64,000 bases of DNA from Actinomadura pelletieri DSM 43383 (lineage in GTDB: Bacteria; Actinomycetota; Actinomycetes; Streptosporangiales; Streptosporangiaceae): contig NZ_RBWU01000005.1 of the NCBI RefSeq assembly GCF_003634705.1, forward strand, positions 434,001-498,000, read 5' to 3'. Within the stretch, counting starts at the first letter, position 1. Each line of letters starts with the position of its first letter. A program made the position numbers and the translations under genes. The notes below the pieces were generated by a model, which searched no databases, had not been told where the DNA came from, and saw only the letters and a program-made list of their open reading frames with translations. Positions 17,677 through 25,956 of this stretch are shown here, in pieces.

Positions 17677-18897
17677 ATGCCCGAGGCAGTCATCGTCGCC
17701 ACCGCGCGCTCGCCGATCGGCCGCGCCTTCAAGGGGTCGCTCAAGGACGTCCGGCCCGACGACCTCACCGCCCAGATGGTCACCGCCGCGATGGCCAAGG
17801 TCCCGGAGCTGGAGCCGAGTCAGATCGACGACCTGCTGCTCGGCTGCGGACTGCCCGGCGGCGAACAGGGCTACAACATGGCCCGGGTCGTGTCCGTGCT
17901 GCTCGGCTGGGACGACGTGCCCGGCGCCACGATCACCCGGTACTGCTCCTCCTCGTTGCAGACCACCCGGATGGCGCTGCACGCCATCAAGGCCGGTGAG
18001 GCGGACGTCATCGTCTCGGCGGGCGTCGAGACCGTCAGCCGGTTCTCCAAGGGCAGCAGCGACGGCCTCCCCGACACGCAGAACCCGCTGTTCGCCGACG
18101 CGCAGGCCCGCACGGCCAAGGCGAGCGAAGGCGGATCGCCCGTGTGGCACGATCCACGCGAGGACGGCGCCCTCCCCGACATCTACATCGCGATGGGTCA
18201 GACCGCCGAGAACGTGGCGAGCGCGCGCGGTGTCTCGCGGCAGGCGCAGGACGAGTTCGGCGTGCGGTCGCAGAACCTTGCGGAGAAGGCGCTCGCCAAC
18301 GGGTTCTGGGAGAAGGACATCACCCCGGTGACGCTGCCGGACGGCACCGTCCTCGCCAAGGACGACGGACCGCGTCCCGGGACGACCTACGAGAAGGTCT
18401 CGCAGCTCCAACCGGTCTTCCGCCCGGACGGAACGGTCACCGCGGGCAACTGCTGTCCGCTGAACGACGGCGCCGCCGCGGTCATCGTCATGAGCGACAC
18501 CAAGGCCGCCGAACTCGGCATCACCCCGCTGGCCCGGATCGTCTCGACGGGCGTCACCGGCCTCTCCCCCGAGATCATGGGGCTCGGCCCGGTCGAGGCG
18601 TCCCGCCGGGCGCTCGCGAAGGCCGGCATGACGATCGACGACATCGATCTCGTCGAGATCAACGAGGCGTTCGCGGCGCAGGTGCTGCCGTCCGCCGAGG
18701 ACCTCGGGGTCGACATCGACAAGCTCAACGTCAACGGCGGCGCGATCGCGGTCGGTCACCCGTTCGGCATGACCGGCGCCCGCATCACCTCCACGCTCCT
18801 CAACGGCCTGAAGTTCCACGACAGGCAGTTCGGGCTGGAGACGATGTGCGTCGGCGGCGGCCAGGGCATGGCGATGGTGGTGGAGCGCCTGTCCTAG
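17677..18897 (+). CDS. Acetyl-CoA acetyltransferase (thiolase)
   Basis: A 406-residue thiolase. The acylated cysteine is C90 in YCSSSLQTTRMALH. H361 in AIAVGHPFGMTGAR and the second active-site C391 in MCVGGGQGMAMV complete the catalytic set, and NEAFAAQ is present. It cleaves 3-ketoacyl-CoA (beta-oxidation) or condenses two acetyl-CoA; the sequence does not decide. No 3-hydroxyacyl-CoA dehydrogenase is adjacent, so it stands alone. I chose ATG 17677 because GAGGAG precedes it; an earlier in-frame start at 17644 has no such site. An inverted repeat upstream suggests control by a small-molecule-responsive repressor. Confidence 0.9.
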   Translation: MPEAVIVATARSPIGRAFKGSLKDVRPDDLTAQMVTAAMAKVPELEPSQIDDLLLGCGLPGGEQGYNMARVVSVLLGWDDVPGATITRYCSSSLQTTRMALHAIKAGEADVIVSAGVETVSRFSKGSSDGLPDTQNPLFADAQARTAKASEGGSPVWHDPREDGALPDIYIAMGQTAENVASARGVSRQAQDEFGVRSQNLAEKALANGFWEKDITPVTLPDGTVLAKDDGPRPGTTYEKVSQLQPVFRPDGTVTAGNCCPLNDGAAAVIVMSDTKAAELGITPLARIVSTGVTGLSPEIMGLGPVEASRRALAKAGMTIDDIDLVEINEAFAAQVLPSAEDLGVDIDKLNVNGGAIAVGHPFGMTGARITSTLLNGLKFHDRQFGLETMCVGGGQGMAMVVERLS

Positions 18898-19136
18898 CCG
18901 GCGTCTGTGCAGGGCGGCGCGCGTGTCCTGGGCGGCGCCGGTATGTCAGGGGCTGCCAGAAACGCCTCTGTGGCGGGCCGTCCACTTGACAGGGCGCCGA
19001 CCTGCTCGTTTCCGGAGGACATCCCCGTTATAAATGATCTACGTTGCGTAAAAGATAGGTCCCCGTTAGGGGGTTGTCACATCCGGACTCGTGTTGCAGA
19101 GTCAGCAGGAAGAGCCCCGCGACCTGGAGGTGCCAA

Positions 19137-19364
19137 TTGTCACTGAACCACTCGCCGGAGACGCACAGCAAGCTGATCGCCCGCATTCCGCAAGTCACAG
19201 GACGTGACATCCCCGAGTGGTTCACCGCCATCGAGAACGGCCCGTCGTTCACCCGCTGCGAGGAGCGCAGCTCCTGGCTGGCCGAAGAGCACAACCTCTC
19301 CCACGGATACGCGGCGGCCCTGGTACGCGAACACGAGCGCACCCGCCGCGCGCGGCACTACTGA
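19137..19364 (+). CDS. DUF4287-like small protein
   Basis: A 75-residue protein beginning MSLNHSPETHSKLIARIPQV. The segments ENGPSFTRCEERSSWLAEEH and LSHGYAAALVREHE resemble the C-terminal core of DUF4287 proteins (W-L-x2-E-H-x-L-x-H-G-x-A-x-A). The family's function is unknown. I chose TTG 19137 because GGAGGTG lies 6-8 bases upstream; the frame is open further back without such a site. It stands alone, preceded by an AT-rich stretch around 19029-19065 that probably holds its promoter and followed by a hairpin terminator. Confidence 0.65.
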   Translation: MSLNHSPETHSKLIARIPQVTGRDIPEWFTAIENGPSFTRCEERSSWLAEEHNLSHGYAAALVREHERTRRARHY

Positions 19365-19880
19365 GCCTTCGCTCCACGCGTCCCGCCTGCCGGCGGGACC
19401 CCCATGGCCTTCACAGTGAACTTCACATGGACCCGGTGGGATCCCGCCAACGGATGCCCCCGCCGTCGTGCCGCCATGCCGCGCCACGACTCTGGCGCAG
19501 AGATCCCACAACGATCAGCCCCACGCCACCGGCGCGGGGCTGATCACTGAGACGGCTGATCATCGACAGGGCTGATCATCGACAGGGCCCGACCATCGAC
19601 GTCGAGGCACGACCTCCGTCTTCACCCCTGCCCTGCTCCCCGTCTTCGCCTCCACCCACGCCGCTGACCGGCGGCTCCTCGACGGCATCCGGCCCCGGGA
19701 CGACATGACGGAGCGAACCCGTCATTCCGTCGCTCCCGTAACACAGGCCCGAACTCCACAACATTTCACCGTAATGCCGGTTTTCTTGTGAGTTCCGGTT
19801 TCGTCTCCCCGGACATCCGGTCCGGGTGCGGGAAATCGGTGTTCCGGCGCCCCTGACAGAAGCGCCGGCCGACCGTTGGG
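19365..19880. other. Intergenic stretch, no gene seen
   Basis: No frame here looks like protein. It holds the terminator at 19513-19545 and, just after it, two copies of ggctgatcatcgacag (19554-19585) that share gctgatc with the terminator stem. The part at 19740-19830 is richer in AT and might contain a promoter reading either way, but no clear elements are seen. Confidence 0.5.
19513..19545. terminator. Hairpin terminator after the DUF4287-like gene
   Basis: Stem gatcagccccacgcc (19513-19527) pairs with 19531-19545 with one mismatch and a 3-base loop. It is 149 bp after the stop of the DUF4287-like gene. There is no T tract, as is common in actinobacteria. Confidence 0.6.
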
Positions 19881-19953
19881 TGCCCCTGGTCGGACTCGAA
19901 CCGACACGTTGGCTCTTTTAGGGAGCCCGCCTCTGCCATTGGGCTACAGGGGC
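19881..19953 (-). tRNA. Unusual tRNA gene, anticodon UAA by position, short variable arm
   Basis: On the minus strand 73 bases fold as a class I tRNA: acceptor GCCCCTG/CAGGGGC with discriminator A, D-arm with GG, anticodon stem GGCTC/GAGCC, a 5-base variable region, and T-arm GTCGG-TTCGAGT-CCGAC. The 7-base anticodon loop reads CCTAAAA, so positions 34-36 are TAA, which would read the leucine codon UUA. But position 33 is C instead of the near-universal U, and a leucine tRNA should have a long variable arm. The 3' CCA is not encoded. That it is a tRNA gene is well supported; its amino acid and function are not. Confidence 0.8.
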
Positions 19954-20396
19954 GGCGCAATCATATCGAGTGAACTGCCCGTCCCGTTGGGCCCTTCTGT
20001 GCTGATCGTGGGGGTGTGGACATGGCGGTTCCGGGGAATGGCGGGGATCCCGCGCTCGTCCCTCCGCGTACTTTCGCAGGCCAGAGCGTTGCGGCAGGGG
20101 AGAACGGCCGGACGCGCACCCGGCCGGGTCCGGCCGGTTCCGGGCATTCGACGCCCAAGTATGCGGGGCGCCTTCGTCATATGTTCGCGCGGTGACTCCG
20201 CGCCGGTTTCCGATGTGCGCGCGCCGTGGGCGGCCGCGCTCGGACGGCCGGTCTGCGCCCTCGACCGCCCTGCAGGGCTTCCCTCTCGGCGCATCCGTTG
20301 AAGGCAGGTCGACGATGCGGTCGGACCCGGCGCCCACGGGCCGGGCGCCTTCATCTCACGCGAGCGCCTCCATCACGCGGGGCGGGAGTCCTTCGG
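19954..20396. other. Intergenic stretch between tRNA and ndh, no gene seen
   Basis: No convincing protein or RNA gene. The minus-strand part next to the tRNA should hold its promoter (the tcatatcgag region near 19961-19970 is the only AT-rich spot). The rest is GC-rich with no strong hairpin. Confidence 0.4.
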
Positions 20397-21752
20397 TCAG
20401 GTGTCGTGTTGGCGTCCGGCCGCGAGTTCGAACTCCTGGCGCGGCCATTCCAACTCACCCAGGGAGACGATCTCGCGCCGGAAGAACATGGCCAGCGTCC
20501 AGTCCATGGTGATCCGGAACTTCCGATTTATCGTCGGCATCCGCGACAAATGGTAGGTCCGATGCATGAACCAGGCGGGGAGTCCGCGCAGCTTCACGCC
20601 GTAGACGTTCGCGACGCCTTTGTGCAGGCCAAGGCTCGCCACCGAGCCGACATAGCCATGCACATACGGTTTTCGCGGCTTTCCACGCAGATCCGCCACG
20701 ATGTTGTCACCCAAACGTTTGGCCTGGCGAACCGCGTGTTGCGCGTTGGGCGCGGTGAAGTCACCGGTGTCGGTGAGGTCGGGAACGGCGGCGTTGTCGC
20801 CCGCCGCGTAGACGCCGTCCAGCCCCTCGACGGTCAATTCCGCGGTCGCTTTGACGCGTCCCCTGTCGTCCAGGGGAAGGTCGCTGTCCTTGACGACGGG
20901 ATGCGGTTTCACCCCGGCGGTCCACACGAGCGTCCCGGCGTCGAACTCCTCCCCGTCGCTCAGCACGATGCGCCGGTTCTCGGCGGACTTCAGCAACGTC
21001 TCCAGCTTGACCTCGATGCCCCTGCGGCGCAGCGCCTCGGCGGTCCAGTGCCCCATCTCCGGCCCCACCTCGGGCAGGATCCGGTCGGTCGCCTCGACCA
21101 TCAGCCAGCGCATCTCCCGTTCGTCGAGCGTCGGGTACGCCTTGAAGGCGTCCCGCGCCATGTCCTCCAGTTCCGCCATCGCCTCGACGCCCGCGAACCC
21201 GGCGCCGACGAACACGAACGTCAACGCGCGCCTCCTGACCCGCTCGTCGTCCACGTTGGACGCCGCGATGTCGAGCTGGTGCAGGACGTGGTTGCGCAGG
21301 AAGATCGCCTCTTCGATGGTCTTGAAGCCGATCCCGCAGTCGGCGAGGCCGGGGATCGGCAGCGTCCGGGAGACCGACCCGAGGGCGACCACGAGCATGT
21401 CGTAGCCGACCTTCCGGTCGGAGACGCCCGCGGTCTGCGAGCCCGCGGGACGGACCGTGAGGCTCCTGGACGCGTGGTCGATGCGCGTGACGAAGCCGTT
21501 CAGGATCCGGCACTTGCCGAGCACCTGCCGCAACGGCGCCACGACATGGCGCGGCTCCAGGTTCCCCGCCGCGGCCTCGGGGAGGAACGGCTGGTAGGTC
21601 ATGTACGACTGGGGGTCGATGACGGTCACGACGACCTCGCCGCTGCGCAGCTCGCGGCGCAGCCTCTTCTGCAGGCGCAATGCCGTGTACATGCCGACGT
21701 ACCCGCCGCCGACGATCACGATGTGCTTCGCGGAACCGCGATCAGAAGCCAT
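20397..21752 (-). CDS. ndh: Type II NADH dehydrogenase (FAD-dependent, non-proton-pumping)
   Basis: About 451 residues with two nucleotide-binding motifs: IVIVGGGYVGMYTALRLQ at the N-terminus for FAD and FVFVGAGFAGVEAMAEL near the middle for NADH. YQPFLPEAAAGNLEPRHVV and AAGDNAAVPDLT fit NDH-2. The enzyme passes electrons from NADH to menaquinone at the inner face of the membrane without pumping protons. I prefer ATG 21752 (MASDRGSAKHIVIVG), close to the Rossmann fold; ATG 21800 would add 16 residues and has a weak GAAGAAG upstream. It is monocistronic. Confidence 0.87.
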   Translation of the reverse strand: MASDRGSAKHIVIVGGGYVGMYTALRLQKRLRRELRSGEVVVTVIDPQSYMTYQPFLPEAAAGNLEPRHVVAPLRQVLGKCRILNGFVTRIDHASRSLTVRPAGSQTAGVSDRKVGYDMLVVALGSVSRTLPIPGLADCGIGFKTIEEAIFLRNHVLHQLDIAASNVDDERVRRRALTFVFVGAGFAGVEAMAELEDMARDAFKAYPTLDEREMRWLMVEATDRILPEVGPEMGHWTAEALRRRGIEVKLETLLKSAENRRIVLSDGEEFDAGTLVWTAGVKPHPVVKDSDLPLDDRGRVKATAELTVEGLDGVYAAGDNAAVPDLTDTGDFTAPNAQHAVRQAKRLGDNIVADLRGKPRKPYVHGYVGSVASLGLHKGVANVYGVKLRGLPAWFMHRTYHLSRMPTINRKFRITMDWTLAMFFRREIVSLGELEWPRQEFELAAGRQHDT

Positions 21753-22006
21753 GCCCGAAGCGGTACCCGCGCAGCGGACATACTCACCCACTTGGCACAT
21801 ACCGCGAACTTCTTCGTTCCGTACGGCATCTCACCCGACGAAGCACCAGAAAGACGCGGGACAGGGCCGAACGGGGGCGCCAAGCGGCCGCGGACGGCGG
21901 GCCGAGGCGGGGTCGGTCCGACCACCCCGGCCGCTTGGCCAAGGCCCTGCCCCACGCCCCTCGCCCACACACCCCCACACACCCCTCACCCACGCCGAAC
22001 AACGGG

Positions 22007-22834
22007 CTAGCGGTGGTCGCGGGCCCGGGTGAGGACGGCGTCCAGCATGTCCTCGGTGACGCGCCCGGTGAAGGTGTTCTGCTGGCTCGGGTGGTAGCAG
22101 CCCAGCATCAGCACGGGCCCCGGCGCGCCGCCCTTCGCGGACGGCGGCGGCGTCAGCTCGATCTCGGCGCCATGACCGAACTTCGGCCGGGGACGCGGCA
22201 GCCCGTACCCGGCGTTCTTCAACGCGGGCCACACGCCCTGCCAGGCGAACCCGCCGAGGCACACGATGCAGCGGACGCTCCCCGCGACCAGTTCGACCTC
22301 GCGGGACAGCCACGGCAGGCAGGTCGTGCGTTCGAGCGGCGTCGGCTTGTTGTCGGGGGGCGCGCACCGGACGGTCGCCGCCACCCGCGCGCCGATCAGC
22401 CGTTGCCCGTCGCCCGCGTGGACGCTGGTCGGCTGGGCGGCGAGGCCGACCCGGTGCAGGGACGCGAACAGCCAGTCGCCGGAGCGGTCCCCGGTGAAGA
22501 TCCGTCCGGTGCGGTTGCCGCCGTGCGCGGCGGGCGCGAGCCCGACGATCAGGATCCTCGGTTCCGGGTCGCCCCAGCCGGCGACGGGCCGTCCCCAGTA
22601 CTCCTCGTCGGCGAACGCCCTGCGCCGCTGGACGGCGACCCTCTCCCGCCACTCGACGAGCCGGTCGCAGGCACGGCACACCGACTGCCGGGCGCACAGC
22701 TCGTCGAGATCGGGCGCCTTGGCGGCCAGCTCGACGACGTCGCCGGTGCCGTGCGCGACGGGCGTTTCGGGGCTCGCGGGGTCTTCCGGCCATCCGGATC
22801 CGGGCGGTACGAACGGGGCGTTGCCGGTCGTCAT
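22007..22834 (-). CDS. Uracil-DNA glycosylase, family 5 (UdgB type)
   Basis: A 275-residue DNA-repair enzyme removing uracil and some other deaminated bases. Motif 1 is GLAPAAHGGNRTGR, which has the family 5 G-L-A-P-A-x-H-G form and lacks the catalytic Asp/Asn of family 1. The C-terminal motif is HPSQQNTFTG. The cysteines in CRACDRLVEWRERV and later ones suit the iron-sulfur cluster of UdgB/family 4-5 enzymes. The start ATG 22834 is the first Met of a frame that begins MTTGNAPFVPPGSGW. It stands alone. Confidence 0.85.
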   Translation of the reverse strand: MTTGNAPFVPPGSGWPEDPASPETPVAHGTGDVVELAAKAPDLDELCARQSVCRACDRLVEWRERVAVQRRRAFADEEYWGRPVAGWGDPEPRILIVGLAPAAHGGNRTGRIFTGDRSGDWLFASLHRVGLAAQPTSVHAGDGQRLIGARVAATVRCAPPDNKPTPLERTTCLPWLSREVELVAGSVRCIVCLGGFAWQGVWPALKNAGYGLPRPRPKFGHGAEIELTPPPSAKGGAPGPVLMLGCYHPSQQNTFTGRVTEDMLDAVLTRARDHR

Positions 22835-22968
22835 ACCACCGATCGTCGCACGCCACAGGCGGTGGCCGGGTTCCGCCCATCTCTCTGCACAGCCGCTCCC
22901 GGTCGGTACGATGCGTTCGCCGGTCGGGCAGACGGGGTGCCCGGCGCAGCGTGAAGCGGAGGCAGGAA

Positions 22969-23772
22969 GTGTCGCAACCGGGCTGGTATCCGGACCCCTA
23001 CGGCACGGGGAGCCTGCGCTGGTGGGACGGCGAGAACTGGACGGAACGCCTCAACCCGGAGCCGTCCCGTCCACCGCGGTTGCGCCTTCCCGCGCGGGAG
23101 CAGCGGCCGCGGGAGGAGTACGAGGAGCCCCGGCGGATGGCACAGCCCGAGACCGGGCCAGGGACGCCCCACGCGGCCCCGCATTCCCGGCAGACCTGGG
23201 AGGCCCGTCCGGCCGTCCAGCCCCTGGACGTGAACGTCCGCGACCTGCAGCTCTACGCCGACGACCGGTTCGTCGCGTACGGGAACGCCACGCTCGCGTG
23301 GCCACATGTGGAGTGGGTGGCGTACTGGGCGGCGGAGCGACCGACCGGTTCCGGCCGCGCCCCGGCCCATCAATGGATCTTCCAGGCGGGACGGTTCCCG
23401 TTCCGGGGCGGGCCGCGCGTCGAGGTGGTCATCGAGCGGGGCGGGCTGGGCGCGAAGGACGAGCCGGAGCAGGTGTGGGGACGGCTGATCCAGCTGTGCC
23501 AGGAGTTCGCGGAGCGGCGGCTGGTGGAGGAACTGGCCAGACGCGTCCGCGCCGGAGAGTCGGTGGACGTCGCGCAGGGCCTGACCGTGTACCCGGGCGG
23601 CGTCCGCGGCAACCGCGTGTCGCTCAGCTGGTCGGCCATCTCCGGCGCGACGGTCGACGGCGGACGTGTCTGGATCCAGCAGTCCAACAGCGCCGCGCCG
23701 GTGCTCTACGTCCCTCAGCAGAACCCGAACGCGGTGCTGATCCCGGCCCTGGTGTCCCGGCTCAAGCGCTGA
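22969..23772 (+). CDS. DUF2510-domain protein
   Basis: A 267-residue protein whose first ~35 residues are a DUF2510 domain: QPGWYPDPYGTGSLRWWDG followed by ENWTERLNP, the usual W-Y-x-D-P ... R-x-W-D-G-x-x-W-T pattern. A charged linker follows, then a ~170-residue domain with no recognised family. I chose GTG 22969, with GGAGG 8 bases upstream, rather than ATG 22951. DUF2510 is common at the ends of actinobacterial envelope proteins, but no membrane segment is clear here. Function unknown. Confidence 0.75.
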   Translation: MSQPGWYPDPYGTGSLRWWDGENWTERLNPEPSRPPRLRLPAREQRPREEYEEPRRMAQPETGPGTPHAAPHSRQTWEARPAVQPLDVNVRDLQLYADDRFVAYGNATLAWPHVEWVAYWAAERPTGSGRAPAHQWIFQAGRFPFRGGPRVEVVIERGGLGAKDEPEQVWGRLIQLCQEFAERRLVEELARRVRAGESVDVAQGLTVYPGGVRGNRVSLSWSAISGATVDGGRVWIQQSNSAAPVLYVPQQNPNAVLIPALVSRLKR

Positions 23773-23794
23773 GAACGACGCCCCCGCGCGGGCC

Positions 23795-24739
23795 TCAGAC
23801 GAGGGACCAGGCGAGACCGTCCAGGATGTCGTGCTCGCTGACCACGACGGCACCGAACCCGTACTCCCGCATGATCCGATCCAGGATGAGGGCGCCCGCG
23901 CCGATCACGTCCACCCGCCCCGGGTGCATGACGCCGATCTCGGCGCGCTCGGCGCGGGTCGCGTGCAGCAGCCGCCGCGTCACCTCGTGGACCTGCGCGG
24001 CGGTGATCCGGGACAGGTGGATACGCGACGAGTCGTACTCCGGCAGGTCCAGCGCGATCCCGGCGACCGTGGTGACGGACCCGGCGAGGCCGACGAGCGT
24101 GCGCGCCTCGTGGACCGGCACGGTCTCGCGGACGGTGGCGAGGGCCGCGTCGATGTCGGCGGCGGCGCCGGAGATCTGGGACGGCGACGGCGGGTCACCG
24201 TCCTTCAGGTGCCGTTCGGTCATCCGCACGCAGCCGATGTCGATGGACCGGGCAACGTCGGCGGTGGAGCTGCCGACGACGAACTCGGTGGAGCCGCCGC
24301 CGATGTCGACGACCAGGTAGGGGCGGGCGGGGCGCAGCGCCGCCAGTTCCCGGGTCGCGCCGAGGAACGACAGCTCGGCCTCCTCGTCCCCGCTGATCAC
24401 CTCGGGCACCACACCGAAGATGTCGAGGACGCCGCTGACGAAGTCGGCCCGGTTCTCGGCGTCGCGGGTGGCGCTGGTCGCCACGACCCGGGTCTTGATC
24501 GGGCCGTGCCCGGCGCCGTGCCGCTCGATCAGTTCGGCGTAGCCGCGCATGGCGGTGAACGTCCGTTCCAGCGCGGCGGGCGACAGCCGTCCGGTCTCGT
24601 CGACGCCCTCCCCCAGCCGGACGATCTCCATCCGGCGTTCGACGTCGGTCAGCGTCCCGCCGCCCTCACCCGGCGCGATGTCGGCGATCAGCAGCCGGAC
24701 GGAGTTCGTCCCGCAGTCGACGGCGGCGACACGCGTCAC
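23795..24739 (-). CDS. ppx: Ppx/GppA-family exopolyphosphatase
   Basis: A 314-residue member of the ASKHA fold: AVDCGTNSVRLLIADI at the N-terminus, YLVVDIGGGSTEF near the middle, and GLAGSVTTVAGIAL later. It hydrolyses polyphosphate or the pppGpp gamma-phosphate. At ~310 residues it lacks the C-terminal HD-like domain of the long forms, as is normal for actinobacterial Ppx. GTG 24739 has GGGGAGG upstream and overlaps the stop of the DUF501 gene (GTGA). It is the last gene of the eno-ftsB-DUF501-ppx group. Confidence 0.88.
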   Translation of the reverse strand: MTRVAAVDCGTNSVRLLIADIAPGEGGGTLTDVERRMEIVRLGEGVDETGRLSPAALERTFTAMRGYAELIERHGAGHGPIKTRVVATSATRDAENRADFVSGVLDIFGVVPEVISGDEEAELSFLGATRELAALRPARPYLVVDIGGGSTEFVVGSSTADVARSIDIGCVRMTERHLKDGDPPSPSQISGAAADIDAALATVRETVPVHEARTLVGLAGSVTTVAGIALDLPEYDSSRIHLSRITAAQVHEVTRRLLHATRAERAEIGVMHPGRVDVIGAGALILDRIMREYGFGAVVVSEHDILDGLAWSLV

Positions 24740-25302
24740 CGTTCCTCCCCTGGTTCCGCATCGAGTGGTTCCGCATCGAAAGGTTTCGAACCGCACGCTT
24801 CCGGATCGACCTGGACACAGGGCCCGGAGCGCCACCATTCGGGCAACGCGTCCAGCCCCTCCCGGCCGAACGGGTTGACGCCGGGCACGGCGAGCTCGTG
24901 GGCGATGAGGGCGTGCAGGCACTTGACGCGCTCCGGCATGCCGCCGGCGCTCTGCATGCCCTCCGGCAGCGGCTCGATGCCCTCGTCGCGGGCCGCCTCG
25001 TCGCGGCGCCGCAGGTAGTCCTCGTGGGCGGCGGCGTAGCGGGCCGCCAGCGACGGGTCGTCGGCGAGCCTGGCCTGCATCTCCCGCATGATCCCGCTGC
25101 CCTCGACCGTTCCGATGACGGACGCGGCCTTCGGGCATGTCAGGTAGAAGAGCGTGGGGAACGGTGTTCCGTCCGGCAGCCGCGGCGCCGTCTCGACGAC
25201 GGCGGGCAGCCCGCACGGGCACCGGCTCGCCACACGGCGCAGACCGCGCGGGGGCCGCCCGAGCTGGGCCGCGACCGCGGCCGTGTCATGTGCTCCGATC
25301 AC
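24736..25302 (-). CDS. DUF501-domain protein
   Basis: A 188-residue protein of unknown function. RCPCGLPAVVETAPRLPDGT and PTLFYLTCP, then GMPERVKCLHALIAHELAVP followed by GVNP, are the conserved DUF501 blocks. It sits between ftsB and ppx in many actinobacteria, as here. The start is GTG 25302; the gap to the upstream ftsB is 87 bp and the 3' end overlaps ppx. The C-terminal ~30 residues are a charged tail. Confidence 0.85.
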   Translation of the reverse strand: MIGAHDTAAVAAQLGRPPRGLRRVASRCPCGLPAVVETAPRLPDGTPFPTLFYLTCPKAASVIGTVEGSGIMREMQARLADDPSLAARYAAAHEDYLRRRDEAARDEGIEPLPEGMQSAGGMPERVKCLHALIAHELAVPGVNPFGREGLDALPEWWRSGPCVQVDPEACGSKPFDAEPLDAEPGEER

Positions 25303-25389
25303 GACGTCCCCACCCCGGTACTCCCGAAATCCGCCCTCGAACGGCGCGTTCCCGCACCGCCCCTCCGATCGACCCCTCCGGCGGACGCG

Positions 25390-25851
25390 TCAGCGCGGTC
25401 GGTCGGCCGCCTCCACCGACCGCCACAGGGTCTCGTACCAGGGCGGACTGCTGGTCGGTCCGCCCTTGCGGGCCCGGCGCCCGTCTTCCGGACCGTCGTC
25501 CACGACGATGTAGCACTTGACGTCAGGACGGCAGTAATGGAGCCTTCGCGTCGCCTCACGCTCAATGTACGACTTTTCACCGAGTTGTTGCTTGCGTTGG
25601 GCAAGGATCTCGACCTGCCGCCGGGCGGCGGCCTCCTGGCGGCGCAGGTCGGCGATCTCCTTGCGCTGGGCGATGTACTCCCGGACGGGGTAGGCCAGGC
25701 TCAGCGCGATGGCGCACACCACCACGGCGAGGATGGCGGCACGGCTGGTCAGCGCCGGGTTGCTCCGCTGCGTTCCCGCGCCGCGCCCGGACCCACCGGA
25801 ACCGCCCGCGGACCCGTCCTTGGCGCCCTTCCTTGCCCTGTCCTCAGCCAT
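25390..25851 (-). CDS. ftsB: FtsB/DivIC septum-formation protein
   Basis: A 153-residue single-pass membrane protein: a ~36-residue cytoplasmic Gly-rich tail, one helix (ILAVVVCAIALSLAYPV, ~40-56), then a coiled coil (KEIADLRRQEAAARRQVEIL) and the family's C-terminal YIEREATRRLHYCRPDV. FtsB-type proteins join FtsL and FtsQ in the divisome. It has two cysteines (YCRPDVKCYI) close together outside the membrane, which might form a disulfide. Start ATG 25851 with GGGGA upstream. It lies 105 bp downstream of eno, the usual actinobacterial position. Confidence 0.87.
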   Translation of the reverse strand: MAEDRARKGAKDGSAGGSGGSGRGAGTQRSNPALTSRAAILAVVVCAIALSLAYPVREYIAQRKEIADLRRQEAAARRQVEILAQRKQQLGEKSYIEREATRRLHYCRPDVKCYIVVDDGPEDGRRARKGGPTSSPPWYETLWRSVEAADRPR

Positions 25852-25956
25852 GTGTCCCCTGCCTGGTCGGACGGACTCGCGGACGCCCGGGTCGTGGACG
25901 GGATCACCCGTCCGCGACCCGAACGCCACGAAGCCCGGATCAAGGTTCCGGTCGGG

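Noticed and set aside
19881..19953. tRNA as attachment site of an integrated element
   Set aside because: No integrase and no second copy of the tRNA end within reach; neighbours look chromosomal.
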